Positions 25,483-37,617 of a stretch of DNA of 64,000 nt are shown in pieces. This DNA is from Carya illinoinensis. Taxonomy: Eukaryota; Streptophyta; Magnoliopsida; Fagales; Juglandaceae. The stretch lies in contig NC_056752.1 in assembly GCF_018687715.1 (NCBI RefSeq), positions 51,988,653-52,052,652 on the forward strand. Reading direction: 5' to 3'. Positions within the stretch are counted from its first letter, which is position 1. Each line of letters begins with the position of its first letter. The position numbers and the translations under genes were made by a program. Under the pieces are notes generated by a model. The model did not search any database and was not told the DNA's origin. It worked only from the letters and a program-made list of their open reading frames with translations.

Positions 25483-25985
25483 TTTGGGAGTCGAGTTGTT
25501 ATCACGGGAACTAAATCTACCATAAAACCAGCACATCATAAGAGCAAGCATCATAATATCAAATCAAATATCAGATATATTTTTTATAGATAAATCAAAT
25601 ATCAAATATTACCGATCAATAATGCAATGCATGTGTGGATGCAATGGAAAATACTAGTCACTGACTCAGATCATTAAAACAAAATATGTCTGCAATTGAA
25701 CCTGCACGATGACTGTATTCTTGTGTGAGTGCTCGTGAGTCTCTCTGATTGTGGATATCATTAGACTTAATGTGTCATATGTGCATAGACAGAATTAAAA
25801 GTGTGAACCAATATAAAATGAATCCAATAACTACAACAAGTAAAAGTTTCCAACTGATCATTGTAAAAAAAAAAAAAAGAAGTACAAGTTTAAACCATTC
25901 TCCAACACAAAAGAATTGATCAAGTGCAATATATTGATTCTGTTAGGGTCGCTTAGCCTCATTTCGACCATGCTGAACCCCCAAA

Positions 25986-26017
25986 CCCCCCCCCCCCCCC
26001 CCCCGCCCCCCGCGCGG
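25986..26017. repeat. Poly-C / CG-rich tract
   Basis: Nineteen C, then G, six C and CGCGCGGG, in the probable 5' UTR intron of the DUF1644 gene. It is very unlike the surrounding AT-rich sequence. Confidence 0.9.
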
Positions 26018-27189
26018 GCAATCTACTATGCCCTCAAATTTTACAACTTTATATCCAACAAGAATTTCTAAAGGTGTGCATCAGAACAATAGGGCTCTTC
26101 CACTTGCAAACACAAACAAATAGAAGAGATTCTCCATAACAAATTGTACCACCAACACGGTGGATAAACACTACTAGTCCGTGGTCTTGTAATTCATCTA
26201 TCCTTACATCAGTAAAAATTCTCTAGTTCCTCCTATGAACCTACACAAGGAATCTCTTTCAAAGAGGCTCATAAAAAACCTGTGCACCACGGACCAAATA
26301 GCTAGTTACTAATTACAAACACACAACAAGATACACATGCCTTACATTAAAAAAACAAAAGAAAGAAGTAGATGGGACAAAATCCTACACAGCAACGTGA
26401 ATATGCACCAATATGAGCAAAACAAAGCACTAGTCATAGCCGCTGTTTTTTTCTTCTTCTTCTTCTTGATGAAATCATCTGAAGTTTCTCAAGACAATAG
26501 AGGGCTTTCGTTTGTTTCTTGAAAATTACAAATTATATCCAACGGAAGGTTTCCTAAATTTTCATAAGTCTGTGTCCTCGTCATCAGGACTTGGCACATA
26601 ATACCATTCTTACATGCCAAAAGCGCGTGATTAACTTACCGATAGAAAAACGTTATCATCACTTCAACGCATGACTCGACACTTACACCCACTTAGCACC
26701 TACCTACCGAACAACAAAAACTCATTAACTACCCCAAAACTTGTACCCAGTCCAATAACTGTTCTTATTATTTATACCTAGAACAAGAAAATTAATATAT
26801 ATATATATATATATCTTGATTCACCTATTAGTCCCAAAAAACTACAGAAATGACGATTTTTACTGTACCAATAAACAAGTCCCGGAAAATCAACTGCAAC
26901 CATGGAGAGGCTGCTGTTGATTTAAATCCTCTAACTTCGTTGAAATAAAACCTCAAATTTCAAAAACAATGAGTAGATTAAAACATTAAACCAACCAATT
27001 TAATAAAAACCCAGATTGCTGAGGAAAAAAATCAAACAAAACCCAGAGAAATACATCTTACCCACCAAACATATCATCAAACAAAACATAGTACCGATCA
27101 AAAAAATAGATGAAGAAAAATGGAGAACATCGAGTTTACCGAAAGAAATTGGGGCTTTGAAAACAAGGGTAAAGCTTTACGAAGACGCA

Positions 27190-27479
27190 GCTTAATGAAG
27201 TCAGTCCCCGATATATATAGTATGAGAGAGAGAGAGCTGAAGAATAGCGTCTTGTATTATGGAAGTACACTGTTGTCCGGAAGCCCAATAGATCATAGAG
27301 GTGATATGGGCCGTCAGTTCAAGCCCACAACTTGGGGCCCATCAGCAATACAATGCATTCACCATCTTAAAAGTCAAAACCCTTCAGAAAGTCCAAATCC
27401 AGAACCCTAACAAACGGACATCATTAGAAGGAGGAGGAAGTGAAATCCGTACAATATTTATTTTGCCCCTTAGAATCCG
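27190..27479. promoter_or_regulatory. Divergent promoter with site II and telo-box motifs
   Basis: Separates the probable DUF1644 transcript start (minus) from the Utp12-domain gene (plus). Four site II-type motifs (TGGGCY, either strand) occur: AGCCCA at 27282-27287, TGGGCC at 27307-27312, AGCCCA at 27322-27327 and GGCCCA at 27336-27341. A telo-box AACCCTAA is at 27403-27410. Site II plus telo-box is the known signature of plant ribosome-biogenesis and growth-related promoters, which suits the Utp12 gene. Confidence 0.6.
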
Positions 27480-29531
27480 ATGCCGATGCCGGCAATGAAG
27501 AGGAAGAAGAAAAGTGAGCCCTCACTCACTTTTTCTCTGATCTCCCCAAAATAATTAGTCTTTTTTTGTGTCTCTATAAAATTCCTTGTAATTCGGCCGC
27601 AACACTCCGTCGTTTCATTCGAATTAGCTACTTTTACGCAGGTCGGGGAGAGGCGGTGGATGGAGTCCTTGTTAACGAGGAGGACCCGAACGAACCCACC
27701 ATGGGAGAGAAGCTCGCGAGTCTGAATCTGACAGAGAATGATAAATCCAAGAGTGATGGTGCCAAGATTGATGATGACAAGAGCGGAGACGAACGGCCAG
27801 AGCCATCTTCTCTGCTAGAGCAGCCTCCGAGTGCGGACTCCGTTCAAGTGCTGCTTAAGCAGGCGTTACGTGCCGACGACCGTGCGCTCTTGTTGGATTG
27901 CTTGTACAACCGAGACGAGAAGGTTCGGCTTTGGTTTTTCTTTGTAGGTTTGTGTTAATGGTCGAGTGAGTAATTTCAAGTGTGTTTGCAGGTTATTGCG
28001 AAGTCAGTTTCTTTGCTGAATCCGGCGGATGTTCTCAAGCTTTTGCAGTCTCTGGTTTCGATTATTCAGTCAAGGTAAATATTTTCTTTCTCAGTGGCTA
28101 AAAAGAACACCATTTTCTCAATCAAAGTAATCGGAAGTATATATCTGTTTGCTAAGTATTGATATTTGTTAACCCAGATTGGCAAGGGGAAACGCTGAAT
28201 TGATTTCCGGTTAATTGTATTTTTTTCTTTTTTTGGTTTCGAGTTTTATTGAATTGCTGATAATGCCGGTGGATGTAGATAAGTGTCAAGAATTGGCCAC
28301 CCGGGAAGCTCAATGTACTATTTGTGATGATTGATTATCAGCACCCCTTCCTAGTTTTCTAGAATTTAAAAATCTTTGCCCTTATTCTTCTTTTCTTATA
28401 CTTGGGTTGTGCCCCTTTGCGCCCTTAATAAAATGCATTGATTACAAAAAATTAAAGTGATTGCAAAGAAGCTAAATTTTTTCAGATATAATGTCTTTAT
28501 GGCTTTGTTTTTATGCAGTGGTGTTCTGATTCTCAATAAAAAAGAGCTTAGCGAATCCCATGTTTATGCCAATTTCCTCCTCTTTGTTGCTGGTGTTTGG
28601 GAATTGTTGTCCATGCTGGTGTTTATACTTTTATCTGGTATTGAGGTTTGTGGACTTTTACGGTGTGTTTTCACCACAGGGGTGCAATTTTGGCATGTGC
28701 ACTTCCATGGCTAAAAAGTGTACTTCTTCAACATGCAAGTGGAATAACGTCCCAGGAATCTTCTTTACTTGCCCTAAATTCTTTATTCCAGGTAAGAAAT
28801 GTTTAATTCATTGTGGAAACATTTTGAGTACATGTACTACGAAACGCTTGTGACACATTGATTCCATTCATGTTAGAGAAGATCTTAATCATATCCGCAT
28901 CTAGTACGGGTTTTCAATACTCCTTTATCCATATCTGTTGCTTCAAAAACATGTGTACTACGAAATCAACATATCTCGACTTTGGAAATGTAGCCATTAT
29001 TTCCTTATATCTTTGACATATTGATAAACGTTTGGGATATTGATAAAATATTCCTTGAAAAACATTTGCCAAGAATATAACAGGAGTATAATTCATATTC
29101 ATGCTTCTCACATTGTTGGTTTTGTTATATATGCTAGTAGTACAATGTAGTATATGAGTTTGATAATCTTATATGGCCTTGTACGTATGCAGCTCATAGA
29201 ATCGCGAGTCTCAACTTTTGAATCAGCTATTCAACTATCCAGTTGCTTGGACATCCTATACACAGGGGTGAGTCCTGCAGTAAAATCTGCGGTCTTAAAT
29301 TTTATGTGTTTCATGTTTTATTCATGCAAGCCCTTCAAACAGGTTGTTGATGACGAGGTAGATGAGAATGGCACCACGGTGCCTGTAGTTTTTGAGGACA
29401 AGGATGAAAGTGATGAAGAGGAATCTGAGGATGCTATGGAAACTGATCAAGATAGAGAAGATGAGGAAGCATCAGATGAAGCATTTGATGGTGTTGATGA
29501 CATTGAGGGAAGTGATGGCATGACCGATTGA
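27480..29531 (+). CDS. Short Utp12-domain protein (WDR43/UTP5 C-terminal type)
   Basis: Corresponds to the C-terminal Utp12 region of WDR43/UTP5, a component of the t-UTP part of the small-subunit processome that promotes pre-rRNA transcription and 18S rRNA maturation in the nucleolus. Exons: 27480-27513, 27642-27922, 27992-28074, 28680-28791, 29193-29267, 29343-29531, joining in phase to 257 aa. Visible: a basic start MPMPAMKRKKKSRGE; EPTMGEKLASLNL; the helical Utp12 core VQVLLKQALRADDRALLLDC, then VIAKSVSLLNPADVLKLL, ACALPWLKSVLLQHASGI and LIESRVSTFESAIQLSSCLD; and an acidic tail. The N-terminal WD40 propeller of full-length WDR43 is absent: the start codon is preceded directly by the divergent promoter. 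It could be a natural short paralogue or a truncated duplicate. Confidence 0.85.
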
Positions 29532-30625
29532 TGCGGATTGCTAAATTTGTGTTGTATTTGAGAAATTGAGTCAAATATGGATCTGGATTTGTAATATTGT
29601 CTTGGAAATTGAGGTGATATAATTTATCAACAGCTTTTGTGTTCTGATACCCATAAGCATCGTCCGATATTATAATTATTTTTAAAAAAAACTGAGTCAA
29701 AGGGCGAATGAGCATGATGGATCCTGCGACCATGCATGGGAGTATTGTGCGAAAATTATAATTAATAGAATGGAGTAGAGTCAGGTTTAAGCTTGAGATT
29801 TCAGAGCTCGCAAATGGTCACCGATGAAAGGAAAAACTCGTTTTGTACAAAAACAAAAAATGAAAAAATGTGTTCGTTCATAGTAGCTCGATCCAATCTT
29901 GAAGTATCGTCACTCCTACTTCACCGATATCCGATTGGATCAAAGATCACTCTCAATCCATGTTTATCTCAGGTATTAAAGATTCTATGGCCGATCCTTT
30001 TCTATCGTTCGCAACAATATATCATAATCTGACCAAATTTAGAAGATAAGAGAACAAGATAACTGCATATTAATACCCTCCGCCTGGACAATCAAATTAC
30101 CAGCAGGGCCCTACAAAGAACATCACTCCAGCTACTGCTTTTCTCAATGTAAAAAAATCACTCCTCCCGTAGACTCCGGGATGACATATATGCCCACTCG
30201 TCAAATTTCTTTTGGACTCAACTTCCAACGTTACACTTCGAAGATAGCCGTGTATTGTAAAAAACCATCTAAGCCGTATATATAATTGCTCTTAAAAACA
30301 CTAATTGGGATTTACATCTCATTAGACGGACACCCATCTTATCTCAATCTTTAGTGTTCGTTTTGCACGGAGTGATCTGCAATCTCCCAGTACAAATTAC
30401 GTACGTACATGCACACAAGAATGAATAACAAATTAAAAAGAACCCAAAGTGACATGTTATTTCTTTTTAAGTTGAAATTACATCTCCCTTTCACCGAATG
30501 GAGAAACAAAGGACTTCGACCAAAGATGTCCCAACAACTAAATTAAGAGAGATTACAGAACAAAACAGACAGGCAACAGACTTCAATTCCCAAATTCAAA
30601 ACATTGTACGTCCTTATTATTTATA
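29532..30625. other. Intergenic sequence between convergent genes
   Basis: Contains the probable 3' UTRs of the Utp12 gene (to about 29650) and of the LEA gene (about 30420-30625). I see no gene or repeat pair in the middle. Confidence 0.5.
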
Positions 30626-31294
30626 TTATCCCTCGTTATTATGAGGGCTATTATTATGATCCTCAGCATCATCGCCATCTTTGCCCATGCCAACGGTATT
30701 CTTCACCGCATCGGCCGCACTTCGGGCCATGTTCTTCACACGCTCCCCGGTCTGTTGGATTATTCCAGCGGTCTTTTCCTTTCCGGCCTGCGCCTTCTCG
30801 CCGGCGGCCTCTGCTGCCTCCTGAGCCTTCTGCTTGGCTGACTCCGAGGCTTCGGAGGCCTTTTCCTTTGCGGCCCCGGTCTTCTCAGAGAGGTAGCTTC
30901 CGGTTTGGTCCTTGGACTCTTTCGCAGACTCGGCTGCGCTCGAGGTCTTGTCTTTGGCAGCTTCAGCCGTATCATGGGTCTTCTCCTTTACCGCTTCGGC
31001 CTTCTCCCTCATAGCACCCATCGTCTGGTTGGCTTTCTCCTGAGCATTCACGATTCAAAAAATCAACAAAAGGCATTGCCTGAGCTGAGTAAATTCCTTG
31101 TAGGGCCGCCATCTTAAAAAAAGAAAAAAACATGCGCCATGCAATATCATGAAAAAATATTAAAAAAACCGAAATGCCGATGATCATATATTCTTCACGA
31201 CCTTACATAAGAATGCAAAAATAATCAAAAGTGTGTATACCTCATCTTGGCCCTTGGTTTCACCAGCTCGATAACTCTGATCATGGGATGCCAT
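30626..31294 (-). CDS. Late embryogenesis abundant (LEA) protein, Ala/Lys/Glu-rich repeat type
   Basis: A hydrophilic, probably disordered protein that folds into amphipathic helices on drying and protects membranes and proteins under desiccation or cold. Exons 31294-31241 and 31039-30626 join to 155 aa. It starts [18 protein letters not shown], the usual N-terminus of this group, then has 11-mer-like repeats rich in A, E and K: for example [40 protein letters not shown] and [20 protein letters not shown]. The tail [16 protein letters not shown] is acidic and Asn-rich. There is no Cys and only one Tyr pair, as expected. The acceptor at 31039/31040 was chosen because it restores the family's unbroken repeat frame. 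No signal peptide is seen; the location is probably cytosolic or nuclear. Confidence 0.9.
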
Positions 31295-31530
31295 ATTTTC
31301 CGTCAAAGGTGATTTAAGTAAGTACTACTTCTTCAGACAACTCTCTCTGAACTAGGAAAACTTTGCGTACCGGTAGAACTTGCTTGCAAAGATATCGGGG
31401 GTGTCTGGAATTCCTATTTATAGCATATCGTGTGCCCCACTTGCTAGACACGTAGCCCTGTCTTCTGACACGTATTATGGCCACTTCCTGCTGCATGCAA
31501 CCGTGCTGTAGCCTGCCACGTGTCTCTTGT
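31295..31530 (-). promoter_or_regulatory. LEA promoter: TATA box and three ABRE-type motifs
   Basis: On the minus strand a TATA box CTATAAATAG lies at 31414-31423, about 120 bases upstream of the start codon. ACGT-core abscisic-acid response elements sit further up: TACGTGTC at 31447-31454 and 31467-31474 (minus-strand reading), and CACGTGTC at 31517-31524 (plus-strand reading, G-box type). Multiple ABREs near the TATA box are what is known for ABA- and drought-induced LEA genes. Confidence 0.65.
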
Positions 31531-31599
31531 TACAGTAATATATGCCTGCTGTTAACGACCAAGTTCATCAATACTTTCGTTTTACGCTCGTCGTTAATG

Positions 31600-32015
31600 C
31601 TGTTGAGATATGTTTTGAATAATAATTAAAAAATAAATAAATAATAATAATAAATATTAAATAATAATAAATAATAGATAAAAAATAATAATAAAATATG
31701 TTAAGAAATGTTAAGTAATCCCCATCAACCAAAAAACTTGACAAGTAGATTCAAAAAACGTCAATCCAACTTACAAAAAAAAAATATTAACGTCAATCCA
31801 ACATATATCGATTGAGAAATAACTCTTTATATTTAACTGTTTAAAATGTGTGACGCAATAAATATAATTAAAAACAATAAATATTAGTATATGTATAGAA
31901 ATTATAAATCTCGATTCCAAATATCTTTGATTTATTTTTCATGAATTTTAGAAATAAAAGGGTTTGGGATTTATTGTAAACTATTTTGTAACAATGATTT
32001 GAAATTCTTTTTCAT
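31600..32015. other. AT-rich intergenic sequence
   Basis: AAT/AAAT-rich tract near 31620-31700; no gene recognised. Confidence 0.5.
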
Positions 32016-32215
32016 TGAGTTTTTCTATTCATCATTTATATACATCACATATATACCACGTACACTTATTTTTATTTTTTTATTTAAGTTTAATTTATCC
32101 TTCTTAAACTAGTTAAATTATTCTACTTATTATCCATATACCACATATTTAATAAGGGAAAAAAATTATTTGATATGTGATGTGAGAATGATAAATACAA
32201 TTTTTCTTTTTCATT
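32016..32215. repeat. MITE-like element, family 1 (second copy)
   Basis: Inverted ends: the left reads CTATTCATCATTTATATACA and the right complements it (TGAGAATGATAAATACAATT). The copy at 3535-3712 has the same end sequences and similar length. It lies directly next to another MITE. Confidence 0.55.
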
Positions 32216-32220
32216 CAAGT

Positions 32221-32410
32221 AATGCTACATACAGTCGTGGATTGTGCAAATGCCGCACAATCACTTTGAAAAAGAGTGAGGTATATTATTAAAAATGTTA
32301 GTTTTTTTTTATGTAGGTCCCGTATTAATTTTCATGTCGATTCTGTATTAATTCACTTTTTTCAAATAGACTGTGCGGCGCTTGCACAACTATGACTACA
32401 AATATCATTT
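32221..32410. repeat. MITE with long terminal inverted repeats, family 2
   Basis: About 60-bp imperfect terminal inverted repeats: the left starts AATGCTACATACAGTCGTGG and includes TTGTGCAAATGCCGCACAAT; the right end complements AATGATATTTGTAGTCATAG with TTGTGCAAGCGCCGCACAG. About 190 bp long, non-coding. Confidence 0.7.
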
Positions 32411-32689
32411 CTCTTTTCATTATAAAGAATTTGAAACCGAATATTTTAAGTTATTAATATACGGTTTATATTTGATTCAATACCAAATTTAAATCGTCTC
32501 TTTCAAATTCATTTATCCAAACATATAATATAAATAAATTATATAATATTTATCACTATTTATATAAATATTTCAAACATCTGATTTTGGATAACACATA
32601 GTTCGTGAAATGGTTGGTGCATGTTTGTTGCTAGTTGCTCGATCGGGACAACAATATCAGGTTGAAAAGGATTAAAGTGAGATTGCAGC

Positions 32690-35600
32690 TAGGGTTGTAA
32701 TCGAGTCGAGTTGAGCCAGTTTTTAGCTTGCCGAGCTCGACTCGACTCAAAATACTCTAGTTCAAGATTTTTTTTAAATTTTTGTTCGAGATCAACTCAA
32801 TAAGTTAAAATCTCAACTCGAGGTCGAGTTTGAACTCGTCTCACAAATGAGTTCGAGTTCGAGTCGAGCTCAGCTCGAGCTCGAGCTTAAATTGTTTTTT
32901 TTAATAAGATTTAATAATTAATCAAATAAATAAATAAATAAAAGAAATAATATTTAATTTATACAACTAACAAGTAGAACCTCTATTAAATTATAAACTT
33001 TTAAAAATTTTATAAAATTTATAAATAATTAATATTTAACTAGTTAGTATTTATTTAAAATAACAATATATTATATATCTACATATATTATAAATATATA
33101 TACTTAATATGATAACATATATCTATTTCATATATGGTTTCCACATGCTAGTATATGAAATTATTAAATTTTATCGACTAATTATTATACAAATTATAAA
33201 ATATACCTATGAAATATATTCACCATATAAACATAAGTAATTAAAATACATATTATATATTTAATTATAAAAGTGATATGCTTATATTATTAGCTAATAC
33301 ATACATACATGTATAGGTATATATATATTTATCAATATATGAATGAGTTTTAATCGAGTCGAACTAACGAGTCGACTCGAGTCTAAACGAGCGAGTCTAA
33401 ACGAGCTTTAACAGAGTCGGATCGAGTTCTGTCGGGTACGTGTCATGTGACGCCCCCAAATTTCGTTTGGGATCGAACGGAAATTTGAAACGTCGAGACA
33501 TGCAACACAAGGTTACCTACCCCCGTTCATGACATATAAGATGCAATGTTCCCAACCTGCATCTAACAATATGCAATATTCGCAGCGGATAATTTTTTTT
33601 TCTTTAGCAATACTATGCATCAAATTGAAAATATCTCAAATGCTTAAAACATACTGCATACATAAAAACCTATTGAACAACTAAAATCACAACATTAATC
33701 CAAAATAGTTATGATCCAAAAGTACTGGAGATGCAACTCCATCGTACAAGTAGTAATTTAACTACTATATTAACATTAACGACGCACCGTCGTTCAATCG
33801 ACTGTGTCTAGTTGGTCAGTTCCTGATCCTCCTTCAGGTCCTGTAACAAGATCTACCATTCGGGGGGAATGGTAGTTGGGACTACCACAGTGAGATTTGA
33901 TTTCAAATCTCAGCAAGTTAACAAAAAAACTCCACACATGCTAATAATGCATGGATGACAGTAAAAGCATAAATGCATAATCAAATTCATAAATAATTAA
34001 AGCATAACTTAGCGTACAACATAGCATAATTGACATAACTTAAATTGAAACATGAACTGAACTTGACTTGACATGAACTTGATCTGAAACTTGATTTAGT
34101 ATGAACTTACTCTGAAACTTGAATTAACATGAAAAATACATACTCCACAGTTGTTGTGGCCCCATGTATTCTACACATCACAATGCTGTTAAATACATAC
34201 TCCACAGTTGTTGTGGCCCCATGTATTCTACACAAACTGAATGTACTCAAGATGAAACGTGACTGGAAAACGAAAGGACTGGAACCCTGACGTAACATAA
34301 CGTGATTTGAACATAACTTGAAATACATGACCAACTTGAGATAGAAACATTTCGTAACATGGCATAACATATAATAGACAACATATTTAACATGACATAC
34401 TTGTAATGTACAGTAATACATGACAGAATATATTATGTAACAGATAAAAATTGATGACAGAATAAATTCTGTATAATAGATAATTACGTGATAACTTGGC
34501 ATGACATGACATATATGATAACATACTTACATACACTATAGTTCCTTTACTTAGCACACATACACAGTAGACTGCTAGTAAGTTAAAAGCTAACTTACCT
34601 CGATCTTCGCGTTTCTTATAAAACTTCAAGTGCGATCACGAGGAACTGTAATTAGTGATTCTAAAAGTTAGAACTAAATCACTAATAATTTGAAATATGG
34701 AAAATACTAACTTAAAGAGTAAAATTTTTATTTTACTCTCTACATGTGGGAAAATGACCGTTTTACCTATAACTTAAGGATTTTGCATACTAATTCCAAA
34801 AGTTTCCAAAATTTACATTCCTCATGTAAATTTTGTCCCAAACTTAAATATCAACTCAGAAAAATTTAAAACAAAACACAACTATGGAAAACACACTATG
34901 ACCGAAACATCCATAGGCCATTTTCCTTGATTTTTTTGTTGCAATTCTTTTCAACTTCAAAACTCATGCTTAAACCAAAATTTTACAACAGACATCTTCC
35001 AATCCTAAGTTCAAAACCATACTTAAAACATCCATTTAGAAAAAGCTAATAATCAACACCAAACTTTTTTTGTAAAAAGATCCAAGCACTTGAATCACAA
35101 GTTTTGACCTTAAATCAAAACATCTCCAAGAGTTTCAAAAATCAAATCTTACTTCTAACATATTCATAATATTATCCTAACATCAACCATGCTTTAAATC
35201 ATCAAACCAAAGTCACCAAAATCACAAAATAACATTTGGAGTTTTTGGTTTTACACTTAGTCCAAAAACAGAAACTTTTTCCTCAACTAGTTTTGATAAA
35301 TCTCTTGATCTATGACTTGTAAATATATGATCTTCAAACCAAACCATAACATGGTTTAAAAAGATGTCCTAAAACATATATAAACTTCTAATTCAGGATC
35401 ACATGGTTAGAAATTAACCAAAATATAAATTTAGCCAAGAATATCCACACTTTGGCTTATTTGAATATCTCTTTGCATAAAATTTCATATCTTTGAAACT
35501 AACATCAAATATATTCAAAATAATAATATAACATGTATATAAGATACTTAGGATCCTCCAATAAAATTATTAAAGTCATTAGAATAGGTTTAGACCACCA

Positions 35601-36729
35601 AAGAGTTAAACTTTCTTAAAACAGAAACTGTTTTTCTTCTTCCAGTTTCTAAGTTTCTAAATCTAAGAAAATCTTTCATCAAAACTTTTAATCATGCAAA
35701 AATCCTCAACCAATAGTCACATATACATGTTAAAAATACTCCATAAAAATTTCGGACCAATATCTATCCATTAGCTTGGTCAAAAACTCCAAACTATAAC
35801 ATATTTTCCAGTTTATCTCCTAGAATGACCTTTCTATAGTTTACACAATATTTGACTGACCAAATGATCTTCAAATGGGGCAAATAAGATATCCATGTAA
35901 ACTAGACTAAAAAAGGAACAACTTATATGAAGAAGACTTTATGATAAAACACTTACAACAGCTTCGAAATGGGCGTGCAAAAGAACTTCTAAAAGCTGTC
36001 CGAGAGAGAGTGTTTGATAATCTTTTATTGGAAGGTGTAATTGAAGATAAGTTCATGAGTGCTGGCTGGACATATTTATGGACGAGATAAGGGAGGTGAT
36101 AAGGCTGGAGTTGAGAGTTGAGTGTGATTTTCTCCTACCCAAAATATCTATAAAAGATTATCTCATAATATTCTATCCAATAATATCTACAAAAAAACAA
36201 CTTAAGATATTTTTATCTAATAATATCTATAAAAAATCAACTCAAAATATTTTTACCCAATAATATTCATGAAAATTACCTCAAGATATTCTTTTTATCC
36301 AATAATATCTACAGTTTTGAACAGACGTTTTGTCTGAAAATATGAAAAAATGTTATTGCGCCATAAGACTTTAAATAACCCTCCGAGTCTAATGGCACAA
36401 ATCATAATACATTTTGACACTTCTAACTATCTCCAATAATCAGAAACACACTTCTGATACCATAGTAAATAATAACACTAACTATGTAGTTAAACAAAAA
36501 CCTATACGATTAATGGATTCGTGAAAACTTATGGGGTTTTCACGAGATTCCTAAAATTAATAGAAATTTCATAATTGAATTTCTAGCGGGCTGTTACATG
36601 TCATTTACAAATCGAGTAGGTATCTGCTTTCACGAGCGAACTTTTTTTTTCATGAGTCAAGTTCGATTTGAGTTTAACCGAACGAATACTGAGCAGGCTA
36701 TCGAACAGACTGGTTCATTTACAGTTCTA
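32690..36729. mobile_element. hAT-like element, interrupted by LTR copy B
   Basis: Ends are inverted: the left begins TAGGGTTGTAATCGAGTCGA and the right end complements TAGAACTGTAAATGAACCAG. It is flanked by a near-perfect 8-bp duplication ATTGCAGC (32682-32689) / ATTGCAAC (36730-36737). The left subterminal zone is an array of GAGTCGAG/CGAGCTCGA motifs (32700-32890), with weaker matches on the right. A very AT-rich interior follows. The 3.15-kb LTR sits inside it with its own target duplication, so the hAT-like element is the older insertion. No transposase is seen. Confidence 0.75.
33446..36598. mobile_element. Solo-LTR-like retroelement copy B (3,153 bp)
   Basis: Same family and orientation as copy A: it starts TGTGACGCCCCCAAATTT and ends GCGGGCTGTTACA. 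It is flanked by a perfect 5-bp duplication TGTCA (33441-33445 and 36599-36603). It keeps about 300 bp (around 34930-35290) that copy A lacks and has two instead of five or more units of the CCACAGTTGTTGTGGCC array. No protein-coding domain is visible; the longer frames are not conserved between the copies. Confidence 0.8.
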
Positions 36730-36737
36730 ATTGCAAC

Positions 36738-37617
36738 ATGTCATATTAATGGAGAATTTTAAAAATATTTTATTCATATCTATAACTATTTGTCAACAGA
36801 AAATGGGAGGTCAAGTGGTTAACAATTCTGCCAAGGTTGTAGATTCAGGTACGAAGTTTTTATAAATGAATTATAGTTGGAGTACTTAACCAATATTATA
36901 ATAAATAATATTAAATACAGTCATAAAATATATAAATTTTATATATTTTTTTGTGAATGTGAATCTAGACTAAAATTTTTGTTCAAAATTCGAAAATTTA
37001 GGTGGTCTAGATCCTGTTATTTAACACATTATTCGTAGCTGAATTTTTTTAAACAATATTTTTAGTTTAAGATGACATCGTTTTTGTATGCAAAACGTAC
37101 AAAAACTAGAATTAAAAAAAGTTAAGAGTGTTTTTTTTTTAAATGGAATTAAAAATCAGATATAGGTTAAAATTCAGGTATTCGGTTCTAAAACCAATAG
37201 ATCCAAATACCAACTTAGGTTGTATTTGGGTTAAACAATGTGGATATTTGACTGGTTTTTAAAATCTGGGTACTAATCTAGATATTCTTGAATATTTGAA
37301 TCTGTATCTAGATGCACACTCCTAATTATCTTTAAATATAAGTGTAATCCTTCGTTAATTTTTTTTAAATGGATATTAAATTTACCTACATTTCATTTAT
37401 CCAATCTTTTTAAAAAAGAATACACAAATTTATACATTATTAAATTGTAAATTTCATTTATATCTTATAATATATATGAATGGATTGGAACATATTTTAT
37501 GTAACAAATTTGCGTGCGATTGCGAGTTCGACATACTACTCCTAAGGCCTGAAAATCAGACTATTTTATTTTATATAATTATTATAATTTTATCAAATTT
37601 ACACATATAATATAATA
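36738..37617. other. Intergenic sequence, no gene seen
   Basis: AT-rich. A stretch at about 37140-37323 (GGTATTCGG... to GATGCACACTCC) resembles the end of a hAT-like element of the kind seen at 53534-56807, but its other end was not found. Confidence 0.4.

Noticed and set aside
30604..31014. 136-aa plus-strand frame
   Set aside because: Antisense shadow of the LEA coding exon, with biased Pro/Arg/Ser composition.
37140..37323. hAT-like element end
   Set aside because: One end resembles the CCGGATCC-type family, but no matching opposite end or duplication was found.
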